In this document: in pieces, positions 34,274 through 42,595 of the stretch
Layout of the letters: every line of letters begins with the position of its first letter
How positions within the stretch are numbered: the stretch's first letter is position 1
From: an uncultured Bacteroidales bacterium
GTDB taxonomy: Bacteria > Bacteroidota > Bacteroidia > Bacteroidales > Coprobacteraceae
Direction of reading: 5' to 3'
Length of the DNA: 42,595 nt
Assembly: GCA_949297285.1 (NCBI GenBank)
Contig: CASFRL010000153.1
Location: 1-42,595, forward strand
Position numbers and translations under genes: made by a program
The notes under the pieces: model-generated
The model's input: the letters and a program-made list of their open reading frames with translations, nothing else
Databases searched by the model: none
What the model was told of the DNA's origin: nothing

Positions 34274-35953
34274 TCATCGCTTAAAATATCCTTTTAAGAC
34301 CCGGTCATTAACCGTACGGGGCGTTTCGACCGATAAGATAGCGGGTTTATCGGAAAGCTGGAAAAAATCGGGCAGCACCTTTTCCAATTCATCTTCAGAA
34401 GCGGCAGTATAGCAATCGAACCCATGCAAACGGGCAAATCCCTCTACATCAACGTTCTGCACCGTTTCAAAATAGGCTTCCAATTCGGGTAAATCGGACG
34501 GTCCTTGTATAAACCGGAATATCCCTCCTCCTCCATTTTTCATCACGATAATTTTGAGTGTAGGCGGAACATATCTGTTCCACAAGGCATTGGAGTCATA
34601 CAAAAATCCCATGTCTCCGGTTATAAAGACTGTCAACCCCGTTCTCACGCAGGCAGCTCCTACGGCAGTAGATGTCGCCCCGTCTATGCCGCTCACTCCC
34701 CGATTACAATCCGAACGCTCTATCTGGTTGTATTCAAACAATTGGGCATAACGTATAGGCGTACTGTTCGACAATTGCAATACACTTCTCGGCGGAATTG
34801 CGGGAAATATCCGAGAGAATGCCTTTAAGTCGCTCCATTCGATATTCGCAAGATAATGCTCATGTCGATATGTCGCTTCCGCTCTACGATTTATCCATAA
34901 ATCATGATAATAACTTTCTGAAGGATATATGTGATCTACAAGTTGAGAAAAGAAGTCAACGGGATTCATGCGGATATGCCGACTCATACACTGCATTGTA
35001 TCTGCAATACGGAGATTCTCATCCAGACTCCAATGTTCGGCTGGCGGATATTTTCTCAGAAATTGCTTTATCATGCGTGAGACAAGCGATCCACCGAATG
35101 TGATCAGCAAATCGGGTGAAAATTTCGATTTCTCCTCATCGGAAATTATCGATAGCACCCGGTCGATTGCAGGAATGGATTCGTCTATTCGCAAATTTGA
35201 GATCGTCTCGGTAAGTACGATTACCTGAGGAAACGAAGATAATCGGTTCAATAAAAAAGACAATTCTGCATCTGGTTTACCAAACGATGCCAGAATCATC
35301 ACTTTTTTACTTCGGGAAATCAATTCGGAAAGTTCTTTTACGGTATCTTCTCGAAGACAAGTATTAACGGGCAAAGGGGTAATTACCCGCTCTGAACGAC
35401 TGTTGCAAATTTCCCGCAGACAATAAAGCGGCTCCCGCAAGGGGACATTGATATGTACCGGACCGGGCTTCGGCGACATCGACCGATTGATCGCTTCATT
35501 GACCGATCGGTTTACATACCACCGTTCATCTTCACAAGTAATTTCTGCGGGCAAAGAATAGGATGCCTTGACAAATGATGAAAATATGTTCTTTTGCCGC
35601 AAGGTCTGGCTATCGTCCTGATCGATCCACTCTTCGGGACGGTCGGCAGAGACAACAATCAAGGGAACATGCTGGTAATAGGCCTCTGCCACAGCAGGAG
35701 CATAATTCAACAATGCGGTTCCCGAGGTACAGACCACAGCGACCGGCTCTCCTGTCTGTTGTGCCATGCCCATGGCCATAAAAGCCGCACTCCGCTCATC
35801 TAAAACGACAAATTTCTCGACCTCTCGGAGGCGTGCAAACGAGACAATCAAAGGCGCATTACGCGATCCGGGCGATAATACGACCCGTTTTATTCCTTTG
35901 GCAACAAGAAGATTTGCCAATATCGTACAACACTCTTTATCAGAAACCTGCAT
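34274..35953 (-). CDS. menD: SEPHCHC synthase
   Basis: MenD adds a succinyl semialdehyde unit, made from 2-oxoglutarate with thiamine diphosphate, to isochorismate, the first committed step of menaquinone synthesis. The length of 559 residues is normal. The N-terminal motif VLSPGSRNAPL (about 25-35) and LDERSAAFMAMG (about 51-62), with its thiamine-activating glutamate, are diagnostic. CTSGTALLNYAPAVAEAYY and SADRPEEWIDQDDSQTLRQ follow. The diphosphate/Mg motif runs from GDMGFLYDSNALWN to NGGGGIF near the C-terminus. It is 62 bases after menF and 67 before menB. Confidence 0.96.
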   Translation of the reverse strand: MQVSDKECCTILANLLVAKGIKRVVLSPGSRNAPLIVSFARLREVEKFVVLDERSAAFMAMGMAQQTGEPVAVVCTSGTALLNYAPAVAEAYYQHVPLIVVSADRPEEWIDQDDSQTLRQKNIFSSFVKASYSLPAEITCEDERWYVNRSVNEAINRSMSPKPGPVHINVPLREPLYCLREICNSRSERVITPLPVNTCLREDTVKELSELISRSKKVMILASFGKPDAELSFLLNRLSSFPQVIVLTETISNLRIDESIPAIDRVLSIISDEEKSKFSPDLLITFGGSLVSRMIKQFLRKYPPAEHWSLDENLRIADTMQCMSRHIRMNPVDFFSQLVDHIYPSESYYHDLWINRRAEATYRHEHYLANIEWSDLKAFSRIFPAIPPRSVLQLSNSTPIRYAQLFEYNQIERSDCNRGVSGIDGATSTAVGAACVRTGLTVFITGDMGFLYDSNALWNRYVPPTLKIIVMKNGGGGIFRFIQGPSDLPELEAYFETVQNVDVEGFARLHGFDCYTAASEDELEKVLPDFFQLSDKPAILSVETPRTVNDRVLKGYFKR

Positions 35954-36015
35954 ATTTTTATATTCTTAGCTGACTCACTTAAAACAACAATCTTACTTTA
36001 TAGAATAGAAACAGA

Positions 36016-37134
36016 TCACAAGCGATTTCCGTTGAACGGAGCTATCAAATCCAACAAGGTGCGGGATTTTATTTCCGTTTCGTTCCATTCTTCATCGGCA
36101 TCGGATAAAGCCGTTAAGCCACCACCGACATACAACTCGACTCTATCGCTGAAAAGTTCCATACTTCTCAAATTTACAAATAAATCGAACTGTCCGTTTC
36201 CATAAACCGGGCCTAAATATCCGGCATAATAACGACGGTTATGCTTTTCTATTTCACGAATCGATGAGAGGGCTTCCTTCAACGGAAATCCACCGACTGC
36301 GGGTGTCGGATGCAAAGCTGCTATCAAACGAGGCATGTCGATCTTTGATGCCGATTCTTTATCCAATGCAAACGTCGTACATAGATGCTTGACATTTCCG
36401 GCCAGACGGGATTCAGGTCCGGATATTTCCGGTCTTACTCTACTGACATTCAAAAAACAAGACTCGATATACTCGGTAACAATCTGTTGCTCTTCACGCT
36501 CCTTTTCTGTCCATTCCGAAAAATCGTCACGGCCTTTTGTTCCGGCCAAAGACATCGTACAAATCCCCGAATCGGAACAACTCAAGAGCGTTTCGGGAGA
36601 GGCTCCCATCCATAAAGTTTCGCCGGGAATCGAAACCAGAAAGACAAAACTCCCGGTATAGGTTTTGCACAGCTCAGAAAACCATACGGTAACACTTTCA
36701 TAAGGTTTACAAGAGTGTGCTTTTACTCTCGATAACACGATCTTCCGGACTTTTCCCGACTTAAGCCATGAAATGGCCTGCTCGGCCTGCTGTAAATATT
36801 CTTCCCGATCGGTTGCTCCGACCGGAACGGGTTCCGACACACTGTTGGAAGGCATAGCCTTCAGTATATCCCAATCTTCAGGGCTCGACAGGTCGATATC
36901 TTTTTCTATAAAACGTATCGGAGATAATTCCGTTACACAAAAAGGAGATAGCAGGAAGCCCGATTCTCCAAGAAAAGCGGCAACATCGGGTGCTTCGGCG
37001 ACATCTCCCGAAACCTGTGCGCCAAAACAGAGACTCTCACAACCGGGCAAACGATACGAAAAGAAGGGAATACCCTTGTCCAGACAGATTTGCTGGGCTT
37101 CTTGTATTTCTGAGACGGTCAATCCTCTACTCAT
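36016..37134 (-). CDS. menF: isochorismate synthase
   Basis: MenF converts chorismate to isochorismate, opening the menaquinone branch. The 372-residue protein has the chorismate-binding fold over its second half: KIVLSRVKAHSC (about 133-144), PETLLSCSDSGICTMSLAGTKGRD (about 178-201), LHPTPAVGGFPLKEAL (about 272-287) and YYAGYLGPVYGNGQFDLFVNLRS (about 298-320). The LHPTPAVGG motif and the Mg-binding glutamates fit isochorismate rather than anthranilate synthase. It starts 15 bases after rimO. With menD, menB, menC and menE it forms the menFDBCE cluster; menA, menH and the thioesterase are not in view. Confidence 0.95.
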   Translation of the reverse strand: MSRGLTVSEIQEAQQICLDKGIPFFSYRLPGCESLCFGAQVSGDVAEAPDVAAFLGESGFLLSPFCVTELSPIRFIEKDIDLSSPEDWDILKAMPSNSVSEPVPVGATDREEYLQQAEQAISWLKSGKVRKIVLSRVKAHSCKPYESVTVWFSELCKTYTGSFVFLVSIPGETLWMGASPETLLSCSDSGICTMSLAGTKGRDDFSEWTEKEREEQQIVTEYIESCFLNVSRVRPEISGPESRLAGNVKHLCTTFALDKESASKIDMPRLIAALHPTPAVGGFPLKEALSSIREIEKHNRRYYAGYLGPVYGNGQFDLFVNLRSMELFSDRVELYVGGGLTALSDADEEWNETEIKSRTLLDLIAPFNGNRL

Positions 37135-37149
37135 TATTTTAACAGCTGC

Positions 37150-38445
37150 TTATAAGACCTCCCCGAACAGATCAAACGTTTGAGCATCGGTAATTCGAAC
37201 CGTATAAAATTCTCCGGGAATCAACTCTTTCTCTTTTTTGATTAAAACCTCGGGATCTACCTCCGGTGAATCGAACTCGGTACGTCCGATATAATATTCG
37301 TCCTCTTCCCGATCGATAATCACCTTCATCTCACTTCCTATTTTAGAAGCATTTATTTCGGCTGCGATCTCTTCCTGTATGGCCATCAACTCATCTAACC
37401 GCTCTTGCTTCACCTCTTCGGGAATATCATCGGTATAATGTTCGGCCGAGTAGGTTCCCTCCTCTTCGGAGTAGGCAAATGCCCCCATACGTTCGAATCG
37501 AGCTTTCCGGACAAAATCTTTCAGTTCTTCAAAATCAGACTCACTCTCTCCCGGATGTCCGACCATCAAAGTGGTACGAATGTGTATTCCGGGAACTTCT
37601 TCCCGTATTCGAGCAAGCAATTCGTATGTTTCTTTTCGGGTTACATGACGGTGCATCATCTGCAACATATTATCACTAATGTGCTGCAATGCAATATCGA
37701 GATATTTACAAACATGCTCATGTTTGCGCATGACGGGCAACAGGTCATAAGGGAAACGTGCCGGATAGGCATAATGCAGACGTATCCACTCTACGCCGGG
37801 CAAGGAGGCCATACGATCTATCAATTCGGCGATACGAAACTCTCCGTATAAATCCATTCCGTAATAGGTAAGGTCTTGTGCAATAACCTGAAATTCTTTA
37901 ACGCCCCGCTTTACCAACATCTCGACCTCTTCGAGAATCTCTTCCATAGGGCGCGACTGGTAACGTCCGGTAATAATGGGAATAGCGCAATAAGAACACA
38001 TACGGTTGCAACCCTCGGCTATTTTTATATAAGCATAATGGGACGGAGTCGTCAATACCCGTTCGAGTCGCAAATCCGATTGATATTCTTTTCCTAAATC
38101 ATCCAGCAATCTCGTCCAGTCAAACTTGCCGTAAAACTTATCTACCTCGGGAATTTCTCCGGCAAGCTCGGTCATGAAGCGTTCGGAAAGACAACCCATA
38201 ACAAAAAGTCTCTTGATTTTCTTCTTTGCCTTTGCAGCGACAAAATTTAAAATCATATTGATCGACTCCTCTTTGGCATCGCCTATAAATCCGCAGGTGT
38301 TGATGACGACAATCTCGCCGGTCACTTTCTCGGCATCATGATGCACTTCGTATCCCGCAGCTTCGAATTGCCGCATAAGTTGTTCGGAATCTACCAAATT
38401 TTTGGAACATCCCAATGTTATTATATCGACTCTGTTTTTAATCAT
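37150..38445 (-). CDS. rimO: ribosomal protein S12 methylthiotransferase
   Basis: RimO adds a methylthio group to an aspartate of ribosomal protein uS12. It is a radical-SAM enzyme of 431 residues. The N-terminal cluster uses Cys13 (LGCSKNLVDSE), Cys51 (NTCGF) and Cys85 (GCLSER); the radical-SAM cluster uses Cys146, Cys150 and Cys153 (GCNRMCSYC). LGCSKNLVDSE separates RimO from the tRNA enzyme MiaB. A TRAM domain (about 365-430) ends the protein. It comes just before menF in the same direction, so rimO and the menaquinone genes may be transcribed together. Confidence 0.96.
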   Translation of the reverse strand: MIKNRVDIITLGCSKNLVDSEQLMRQFEAAGYEVHHDAEKVTGEIVVINTCGFIGDAKEESINMILNFVAAKAKKKIKRLFVMGCLSERFMTELAGEIPEVDKFYGKFDWTRLLDDLGKEYQSDLRLERVLTTPSHYAYIKIAEGCNRMCSYCAIPIITGRYQSRPMEEILEEVEMLVKRGVKEFQVIAQDLTYYGMDLYGEFRIAELIDRMASLPGVEWIRLHYAYPARFPYDLLPVMRKHEHVCKYLDIALQHISDNMLQMMHRHVTRKETYELLARIREEVPGIHIRTTLMVGHPGESESDFEELKDFVRKARFERMGAFAYSEEEGTYSAEHYTDDIPEEVKQERLDELMAIQEEIAAEINASKIGSEMKVIIDREEDEYYIGRTEFDSPEVDPEVLIKKEKELIPGEFYTVRITDAQTFDLFGEVL

Positions 38446-38501
38446 CTATATTATTCTGTAAATTAAAGAAAAATTAATTCACACATTCTCTTTGCATAGA
38501 A

Positions 38502-38534
38502 ATCGCGCAAAGGATATAAACATCTTTGCGCGAT
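38502..38534 (-). terminator. hairpin after ftsY
   Basis: An 11-base perfect stem (ATCGCGCAAAG at 38502-38512, CTTTGCGCGAT at 38524-38534) with an 11-base loop lies 40 bases after the ftsY stop. In the direction of ftsY it is followed by TTCTATG, a weak T run. It probably ends part of the ftsY transcript ahead of rimO. Confidence 0.6.
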
Positions 38535-38574
38535 CTTGTTCCCGTAAAACCGTAAAAAAGTTTTACCCAATATC

Positions 38575-39531
38575 TTACTCATCCCCGAAAAGGGAATCGA
38601 CAAACTCTTTTCTGTGAAAGACTTGCAAATCTTCCATTCCTTCGCCCAAGCCTATATATTTAACCGGAGTTTTGAACTGATCGGATATTCCGATCACAAC
38701 CCCGCCTTTTGCCGTACCGTCAAGTTTGGTAATCGCCAATGCATTGACTTCGGTTGCAGCGGTAAACTGCTTGGCTTGTTCAAAAGCATTTTGTCCGGTA
38801 GAACCGTCCAGTACCAACAACACTTCATGAGGTGCGCCGGGAATAACTTTATCCATTACCTTCTTGATTTTGGAAAGCTCGTTCATTAATCCGATCTTGT
38901 TGTGCAGACGTCCTGCCGTGTCGATAATGACAACATCGGCGTCATTGGCTTTTGCCGAATTCAAAGTATCAAAGGCAACAGATGCCGGGTCTGCACCCAT
39001 TTTCTGTTTTACGACCGGCACGCCTACCCGTTCGCCCCAAATAACAAGTTGCTCAACGGCTGCGGCTCTAAATGTATCGGCAGCACCTAAATAGACTTTT
39101 TTGCCGTTCTTTTTATACTGGTATGCCAATTTGCCAATCGTTGTCGTTTTGCCGACACCATTTACGCCAACGACCATAATGACATAGGGACGCTTGTTTT
39201 CAGGAACAGAAAACTCTCCTTCCGCCTCATTATCATTTTCTGTCAACAGGGCTGCAATCTCTTCACGCAACATACCTTTCAATTCTCCCGTAGAAACATA
39301 TTTATCGCGTTCTACCCGCTTCTCGATACGCTCTATAATACGCAGAGTTGTTTCAACTCCGACATCCGACGTAATAAGAACCTCTTCCAGATCGTCCAGT
39401 ATATCATCATCGACTTTCGATTTTCCCGCTACAACACGAGCAAGTTTTGAAAATACCCCCTCTTTGGTTTTGGAGAGACCTTTGTCCAACGTCTCTTTCT
39501 TTTCTTTAGAAAAAAAACCGAATAAACCCAT
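38575..39531 (-). CDS. ftsY: signal recognition particle receptor FtsY
   Basis: FtsY docks SRP-ribosome complexes at the inner membrane. The 318-residue protein has a short basic N-terminal segment (FGFFSKEKKETLDKGLSKTKEG), the helical N domain (about 24-100) and the G domain: G1 GVNGVGKTTT (122-131), DTFRAAAVEQL (about 151-161), G3 DTAGRLHNK (about 205-213), G4 TKLDG and the closing GLGEGMEDLQVF. It lacks the long acidic A domain of E. coli FtsY, as is usual in Bacteroidota. It follows the rpmB-rpmG-DUF4295 group but is separated from it by a strong terminator. Confidence 0.97.
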   Translation of the reverse strand: MGLFGFFSKEKKETLDKGLSKTKEGVFSKLARVVAGKSKVDDDILDDLEEVLITSDVGVETTLRIIERIEKRVERDKYVSTGELKGMLREEIAALLTENDNEAEGEFSVPENKRPYVIMVVGVNGVGKTTTIGKLAYQYKKNGKKVYLGAADTFRAAAVEQLVIWGERVGVPVVKQKMGADPASVAFDTLNSAKANDADVVIIDTAGRLHNKIGLMNELSKIKKVMDKVIPGAPHEVLLVLDGSTGQNAFEQAKQFTAATEVNALAITKLDGTAKGGVVIGISDQFKTPVKYIGLGEGMEDLQVFHRKEFVDSLFGDE

Positions 39532-39647
39532 ATTTATTTATTATCATTAATTACAAACCATTTTCCTAAATTCTCCGCTCATCAGACAAACGATTGTGAC
39601 GAAGACTTCGAGGTACTTCCCGGCCATATCACATGACTTTCAAAATA

Positions 39648-39655
39648 CAAAAGTA
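39648..39655 (-). promoter_or_regulatory. possible -7 element for ftsY
   Basis: TACTTTTG on the minus strand matches TAnnTTTG. There is no TTG at the usual distance upstream, where the sequence instead enters the T run of the preceding terminator. The expected leader would be about 110 bases. Confidence 0.3.
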
Positions 39656-39669
39656 CAAAATAAAGCGAC

Positions 39670-39702
39670 AAAAAAAAACTTCCTTACAGAATTGTAAGGA
39701 AG
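39670..39702 (-). terminator. terminator of the rpmB-rpmG-DUF4295 operon
   Basis: On the minus strand a perfect 10-base stem (CTTCCTTACA/TGTAAGGAAG) with a 4-base loop is followed by nine T. It starts 30 bases after the DUF4295 stop. Confidence 0.93.
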
Positions 39703-39731
39703 CTCTTTATATTATGTCATTTATTTCTCGA

Positions 39732-39884
39732 TTATTTAGCGAGCACTTCATTTACGTTTTCGTTAGGAACCATTTCTTCTTGGAATGTATAAGCTCCTGT
39801 CTTCGGCGATTTCACCATCTTAATCACCTTTGAATAAGTACGTCCATCACCTTTCTGAAGAGACGCAACGGTTTTCTTTGCCAT
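39732..39884 (-). CDS. DUF4295 small basic protein
   Basis: A 50-residue protein translated from ATG 39884: MAKKTVASLQKGDGRTYSKV begins it and NENVNEVLAK ends it. It is the DUF4295 family, small and Lys-rich, found almost only in Bacteroidota directly after rpmB and rpmG. Its position 9 bases after rpmG, the MAKK start shared with bL33 and its basic charge suggest a ribosome-associated protein. I recall that a Bacteroidota-specific large-subunit protein (bL38) was reported from a Flavobacterium ribosome structure; whether it is this family I cannot check here. Confidence 0.9.
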   Translation of the reverse strand: MAKKTVASLQKGDGRTYSKVIKMVKSPKTGAYTFQEEMVPNENVNEVLAK

Positions 39885-39893
39885 AGCTCAATA

Positions 39894-40082
39894 TTATTTA
39901 ATTTCTTTGTGAATAGTTACTCTTTTCAAGATAGGATTATATTTTTTCAACTCCAATCTTTCTGTGGTATTTTTTCTGTTCTTAGTGGTAATGTATCTTG
40001 AAGTTCCGGGCATACCACTTGCTTTGTGCTCCGTACATTCAAGAATTACTTGTACTCTATTACCTTTAGCTTTCTTTGCCAT
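39894..40082 (-). CDS. rpmG: 50S ribosomal protein L33
   Basis: bL33 of the large ribosomal subunit, 62 residues. [20 protein letters not shown] and [22 protein letters not shown] are the family core. Only one cysteine is present, so this is the zinc-free form. It lies between rpmB (18 bases upstream) and the DUF4295 gene in a short ribosomal operon. Confidence 0.97.
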   Translation of the reverse strand: MAKKAKGNRVQVILECTEHKASGMPGTSRYITTKNRKNTTERLELKKYNPILKRVTIHKEIK

Positions 40083-40100
40083 CTTCTAAATTCCTTCTAA

Positions 40101-40340
40101 TTATGCGTTTAAATAACCTTTTTCTGCAGCCTGTTTCAAAGCTGCATCCAATCCCATTTTATTAATGGTACGGAGACCGGCAGCTGAAATTTTCAAGCTG
40201 ATCCAACAATCTTGTTCTACCCAATAGAACTTTTTGGTAAACAGGTTGACGTTAAATCTTCTTTTTGTACGTCTCTTTGAGTGAGATACGTTATTGCCAA
40301 CCATTGCTTTTTTTCCGGTAATTTGACAAATCTTCGACAT
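40101..40340 (-). CDS. rpmB: 50S ribosomal protein L28
   Basis: bL28 of the large ribosomal subunit, 79 residues. The opening [20 protein letters not shown], then [13 protein letters not shown], and the second-half [18 protein letters not shown] are diagnostic. It has a single cysteine and no zinc ribbon. It is the first gene of the rpmB-rpmG-DUF4295 operon, with a promoter about 50 bases upstream. Confidence 0.97.
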   Translation of the reverse strand: MSKICQITGKKAMVGNNVSHSKRRTKRRFNVNLFTKKFYWVEQDCWISLKISAAGLRTINKMGLDAALKQAAEKGYLNA

Positions 40341-40390
40341 CGCTTTATCTATTTTTTTATTGATTTTCTACTGCTTTCACAAACAGAGTG

Positions 40391-40421
40391 CAAAGTAAAT
40401 GTTTTTAAGAATACCTTCCAA
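40391..40421 (-). promoter_or_regulatory. promoter of the rpmB operon
   Basis: On the minus strand TTG (40421-40419) is followed after 20 bases by TTACTTTG (40398-40391) and then C, matching seven of the eight consensus positions of the TAnnTTTG element. Transcription would start near 40384, about 44 bases before the rpmB ATG. Confidence 0.55.
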
Positions 40422-40467
40422 ATTTTTTTCTATTAAATACTCTTTTTTTTGAATTCCAATACTCGAA

Positions 40468-41709
40468 TCATTCGCACAAGAGAGAGATCATCTGCAACAA
40501 TGCCGTATGCGTAAAACGGTTTATATTCGCTGTTCGGGAATTTCCGAAACAATATTTACGGCACATCACTTGATCTCCTTTCGATACGGCAATCCATACT
40601 GTCCCCACAGGTTTTCCGGGAACAGCCCCACCCGGTCCGGCAATACCCGACGTGGCAATGGCACAATCGGTTTTCAACAAACGCTGCACGCCATTCGCCA
40701 TTTGACCTACGACTTCGCCACTTACAACGCCGTATTTATTTATTGTATCATGATCAACGCCCAACACATTCTCTTTCACCTCATTGGCGTAAGACACGAC
40801 ACTTCCTTTATAATAAGTCGAGCTCCCGGGTATTTGTGTTATTTCATGGGCAATATTCCCACCGGTACAACTTTCGGCTGTGGCAATCGTCAATCCGGCA
40901 GATGTCAACAATAACCCCAACGCTTCTGCCATGGTTGCATCTTGATGACAAAATATGTGTTTCCCCAACAGGTTCTCCAATCGAGAAAAAATTCCATCCA
41001 ACTGTACGGCCAAGGCTTTTTCATCCTCTCCCCGAGCGGTCAATCTCAACCGAATAACTCCGGGAACCGGAAGATATGCCAATTTTACAGACGACGGTAA
41101 ACCGGCTTCAAAATCGGTGAGATATTCGGACAAAGCCGATTCTGAAAAATCTTTGACAAGGCATGTTCTGTGCAAGATGGCAGCATGATCGGGAAAACGT
41201 TTTTTTAAACGGGGTATCACCTCTTCGGTCATGGCCTGTTGCATTTCTGCCGGAACTCCGGGCATCGATACCAACACTTTTCCGTCTTTCTCAAACCACA
41301 TAATGGGAGCCGTCCCTACCGGATTTTGTATCACCGTACAGCAATCAGGAACCATGGCTTGTGTACGGGTAGAGGCGTTCATCTTCAGCCCTCTCCGTTC
41401 AAAAAAACATTCGTTGTTCTTTTGAACTTCAGCATTAAAAACCATCTTGCCCCCGAAATACTCACAGAGGGTCTGTTTGGTAATATCGTCTTTGGTCGGG
41501 CCGAGCCCGCCGGTCATCAAAATAATATCCACACGGCTGAATGATTGCCGGATAGCGTCCACAATCTCGGCACGACGGTCGCGCACGGTTGTAATTTCCA
41601 TTACTTCCGAACCGATCTTATTCAAATTACGAGCCATCCATGACGAATTGGTATCGGTTACCTGACCGATCAACAATTCATCTCCGATTACAATAATCTC
41701 TACATTCAT
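40468..41709 (-). CDS. cinA: CinA family protein (nicotinamide-nucleotide amidase / pyrophosphatase-like)
   Basis: Two-domain CinA of 413 residues. The N-terminal molybdopterin-binding-like COG1058 domain (about 1-170) has IGDELLIGQVTDTNSSWMAR and MTGGLGPTKDDITKQTL. The C-terminal CinA_C domain (about 255-413) has AESCTGGNIAHEIT, with the amidase active-site serine region, and SGIAGPGGAVPGKPVGTVWIA. The family recycles pyridine nucleotides by deamidating NMN and hydrolysing ADP-ribose. All motifs look intact. It starts one base after the protease stop and is 127 bases before rpmB. Confidence 0.95.
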   Translation of the reverse strand: MNVEIIVIGDELLIGQVTDTNSSWMARNLNKIGSEVMEITTVRDRRAEIVDAIRQSFSRVDIILMTGGLGPTKDDITKQTLCEYFGGKMVFNAEVQKNNECFFERRGLKMNASTRTQAMVPDCCTVIQNPVGTAPIMWFEKDGKVLVSMPGVPAEMQQAMTEEVIPRLKKRFPDHAAILHRTCLVKDFSESALSEYLTDFEAGLPSSVKLAYLPVPGVIRLRLTARGEDEKALAVQLDGIFSRLENLLGKHIFCHQDATMAEALGLLLTSAGLTIATAESCTGGNIAHEITQIPGSSTYYKGSVVSYANEVKENVLGVDHDTINKYGVVSGEVVGQMANGVQRLLKTDCAIATSGIAGPGGAVPGKPVGTVWIAVSKGDQVMCRKYCFGNSRTANINRFTHTALLQMISLLCE

Positions 41710-41710
41710 C

Positions 41711-42595
41711 TCATTTATATTTTTGCAAAGCCGCCATGCGTTGCAACAACGTAGGGTGGGAATAATATATTTTTACATACAGAGAATCGGGGGTCAGGTT
41801 ACTTAATGATTTGACAGAAAGTTTTTTCAGCCCTCCGATTAAAGCATCGGACAATCCAAAAGATGCAGCAAAGGCATCGGCCTGATATTCATTTCGGCGA
41901 GAAAGTGCATTTATCCCGATTCCCGTCAGCAGTCCTAACGGAGTATATAACAAACCGAATGCTACCAATGCCAAGGGAAAAGACGGGCTGGTGCCTCCCA
42001 TGGCTTTTGCCAACACCTGACTCTCCAAGACCAATGATAACAGGAAAAATGTCAATACCGTATTAGCCACCGATGCCGTCAACATCTGCCATGTATGCCG
42101 ATGCTTATAATGCCCTATCTCATGGGCAAGGACAGCAACGATCTCTTCGGTATCCAAATCGGCAATCAACGTATCATAAAGGACAATTCGTTTTTTAGGC
42201 CCTAACCCGCTGAAATAGGCATTCGCCTTCGTCGAGCGTCTCGATCCGTCTATCACATAAATATTTTTCAGTTTGAACCCGGCACGGTTGGCAAAAGTTT
42301 CTATCGCATCTCTCAATTCTCCCTCTTCCAAAGGTGTCTGCTTGTTAAACAACGGTACGATCCACTCCGAATAAAACATATTCATCAACACGCTGAATGC
42401 TACCACCACAATACAGGCCACCCACCAGAACGAAGTTCCCAACCACTGGTATAAAGCAACAATTGCCGCCAAAAGAATGCCGCCGATAACAATGCCGAAC
42501 ATCCACGACTTCAATCGGTCGGTAACAAATGTTTTACGGGTGGTTTTATTGAAACCGAAACGCTCTTCGATAACAAATGTGTCGTACCAGTCGAA
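41711..42595 (-). CDS. M48 family (Ste24/CAAX protease-like) membrane metallopeptidase, cut by window edge
   Basis: Membrane zinc protease of the Ste24 branch. The reading frame stays open to the right edge, and the first visible residues, with FVIEERFGFNKTT, are a hallmark of Ste24-type enzymes, so the true start lies outside the window. The zinc motif HEIGH (visible residues 158-162) follows VAVLA, and NALSRRNEYQADAFAA supplies the third ligand and its neighbours. Membrane helices flank the site. Further support is SRRSTKANAYFSGLGPKKRIVLYDTL. In bacteria, which lack prenylated CAAX proteins, it probably takes part in membrane protein quality control. The upstream part, several helices long, is missing. 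Confidence 0.93.
   Translation of the reverse strand, partial: FDWYDTFVIEERFGFNKTTRKTFVTDRLKSWMFGIVIGGILLAAIVALYQWLGTSFWWVACIVVVAFSVLMNMFYSEWIVPLFNKQTPLEEGELRDAIETFANRAGFKLKNIYVIDGSRRSTKANAYFSGLGPKKRIVLYDTLIADLDTEEIVAVLAHEIGHYKHRHTWQMLTASVANTVLTFFLLSLVLESQVLAKAMGGTSPSFPLALVAFGLLYTPLGLLTGIGINALSRRNEYQADAFAASFGLSDALIGGLKKLSVKSLSNLTPDSLYVKIYYSHPTLLQRMAALQKYK

Noticed and set aside
33616..34284. Open frame of 222 codons on the plus strand across menB
   Set aside because: It is a shadow of menB codons. It has no promoter and no family features, while menB motifs are intact on the other strand.
1..42595. tRNA, rRNA, CRISPR array, insertion sequence or prophage
   Set aside because: I found no tRNA-like arms, no evenly spaced direct repeats and no transposase, integrase or phage protein among the translations.

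Overview
The window is chromosomal DNA from an anaerobic member of the Bacteroidota, most likely order Bacteroidales. The evidence is an HTCS hybrid regulator beside a glycoside hydrolase with a T9SS-type tail, an rnfBCDGEA operon, cydAB preceded by a DUF4492 gene, DUF3575 and fimbrillin-like envelope genes, DUF4295 beside bL28/bL33, and promoters of the Bacteroidota type (TTG, about 20 bases, then TAnnTTTG). Nearly all genes lack Shine-Dalgarno sequences, also typical. I cannot name the genus. I see no rRNA, tRNA, CRISPR, transposase or phage gene.

Layout, left to right. (1) 1-2905, minus: rfbB, rfbA and two overlapping WxcM/FdtA-type dTDP-sugar isomerase-like genes, the head of a surface-polysaccharide locus that runs off the left edge. 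They should make dTDP-4-keto-6-deoxyglucose and move its keto group. (2) 3096-8673, plus: rseC and the six-gene Rnf ion-pumping ferredoxin:NAD oxidoreductase, ending in a strong terminator. (3) 8699-11748, minus: a small DUF4492 membrane protein, cydA and cydB (bd oxidase), with a clear promoter. (4) 12097-19863: a secreted two-LamG GH30 enzyme (minus) divergent from an HTCS sensor-regulator (plus), a small carbohydrate-utilisation pair without SusC/SusD. (5) 20066-25677, minus: a three-gene envelope operon: a DUF3575 barrel, a carboxypeptidase-regulatory/OmpA-like/TPR protein, and a 945-residue protein made of five tandem barrel-like repeats. A terminator-like hairpin lies in its leader. This is the least explained part of the window. 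(6) 25929-28857, plus: a sigma-54 activator without a receiver domain, an LptE-like lipoprotein, a TPR-like protein and SecG. (7) 28865-29821, minus: an orphan fimbrillin-like lipoprotein. (8) 30001-31314, plus: an NhaC-family antiporter, convergent with the menaquinone operon. (9) 31311-38445, minus: rimO-menF-menD-menB-menC-menE. (10) 38575-40421, minus: rpmB-rpmG-DUF4295 with its own promoter and terminator, then ftsY. (11) 40468-42595, minus: a Ste24-type M48 protease (cut by the right edge) and cinA.

Together regions 2, 3, 8 and 9 describe the energy metabolism of an anaerobe that makes menaquinone, couples ferredoxin oxidation to ion export, exchanges ions through an antiporter and can scavenge traces of oxygen. 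Regions 1, 4, 5, 6 and 7 are mainly about the cell envelope and surface.
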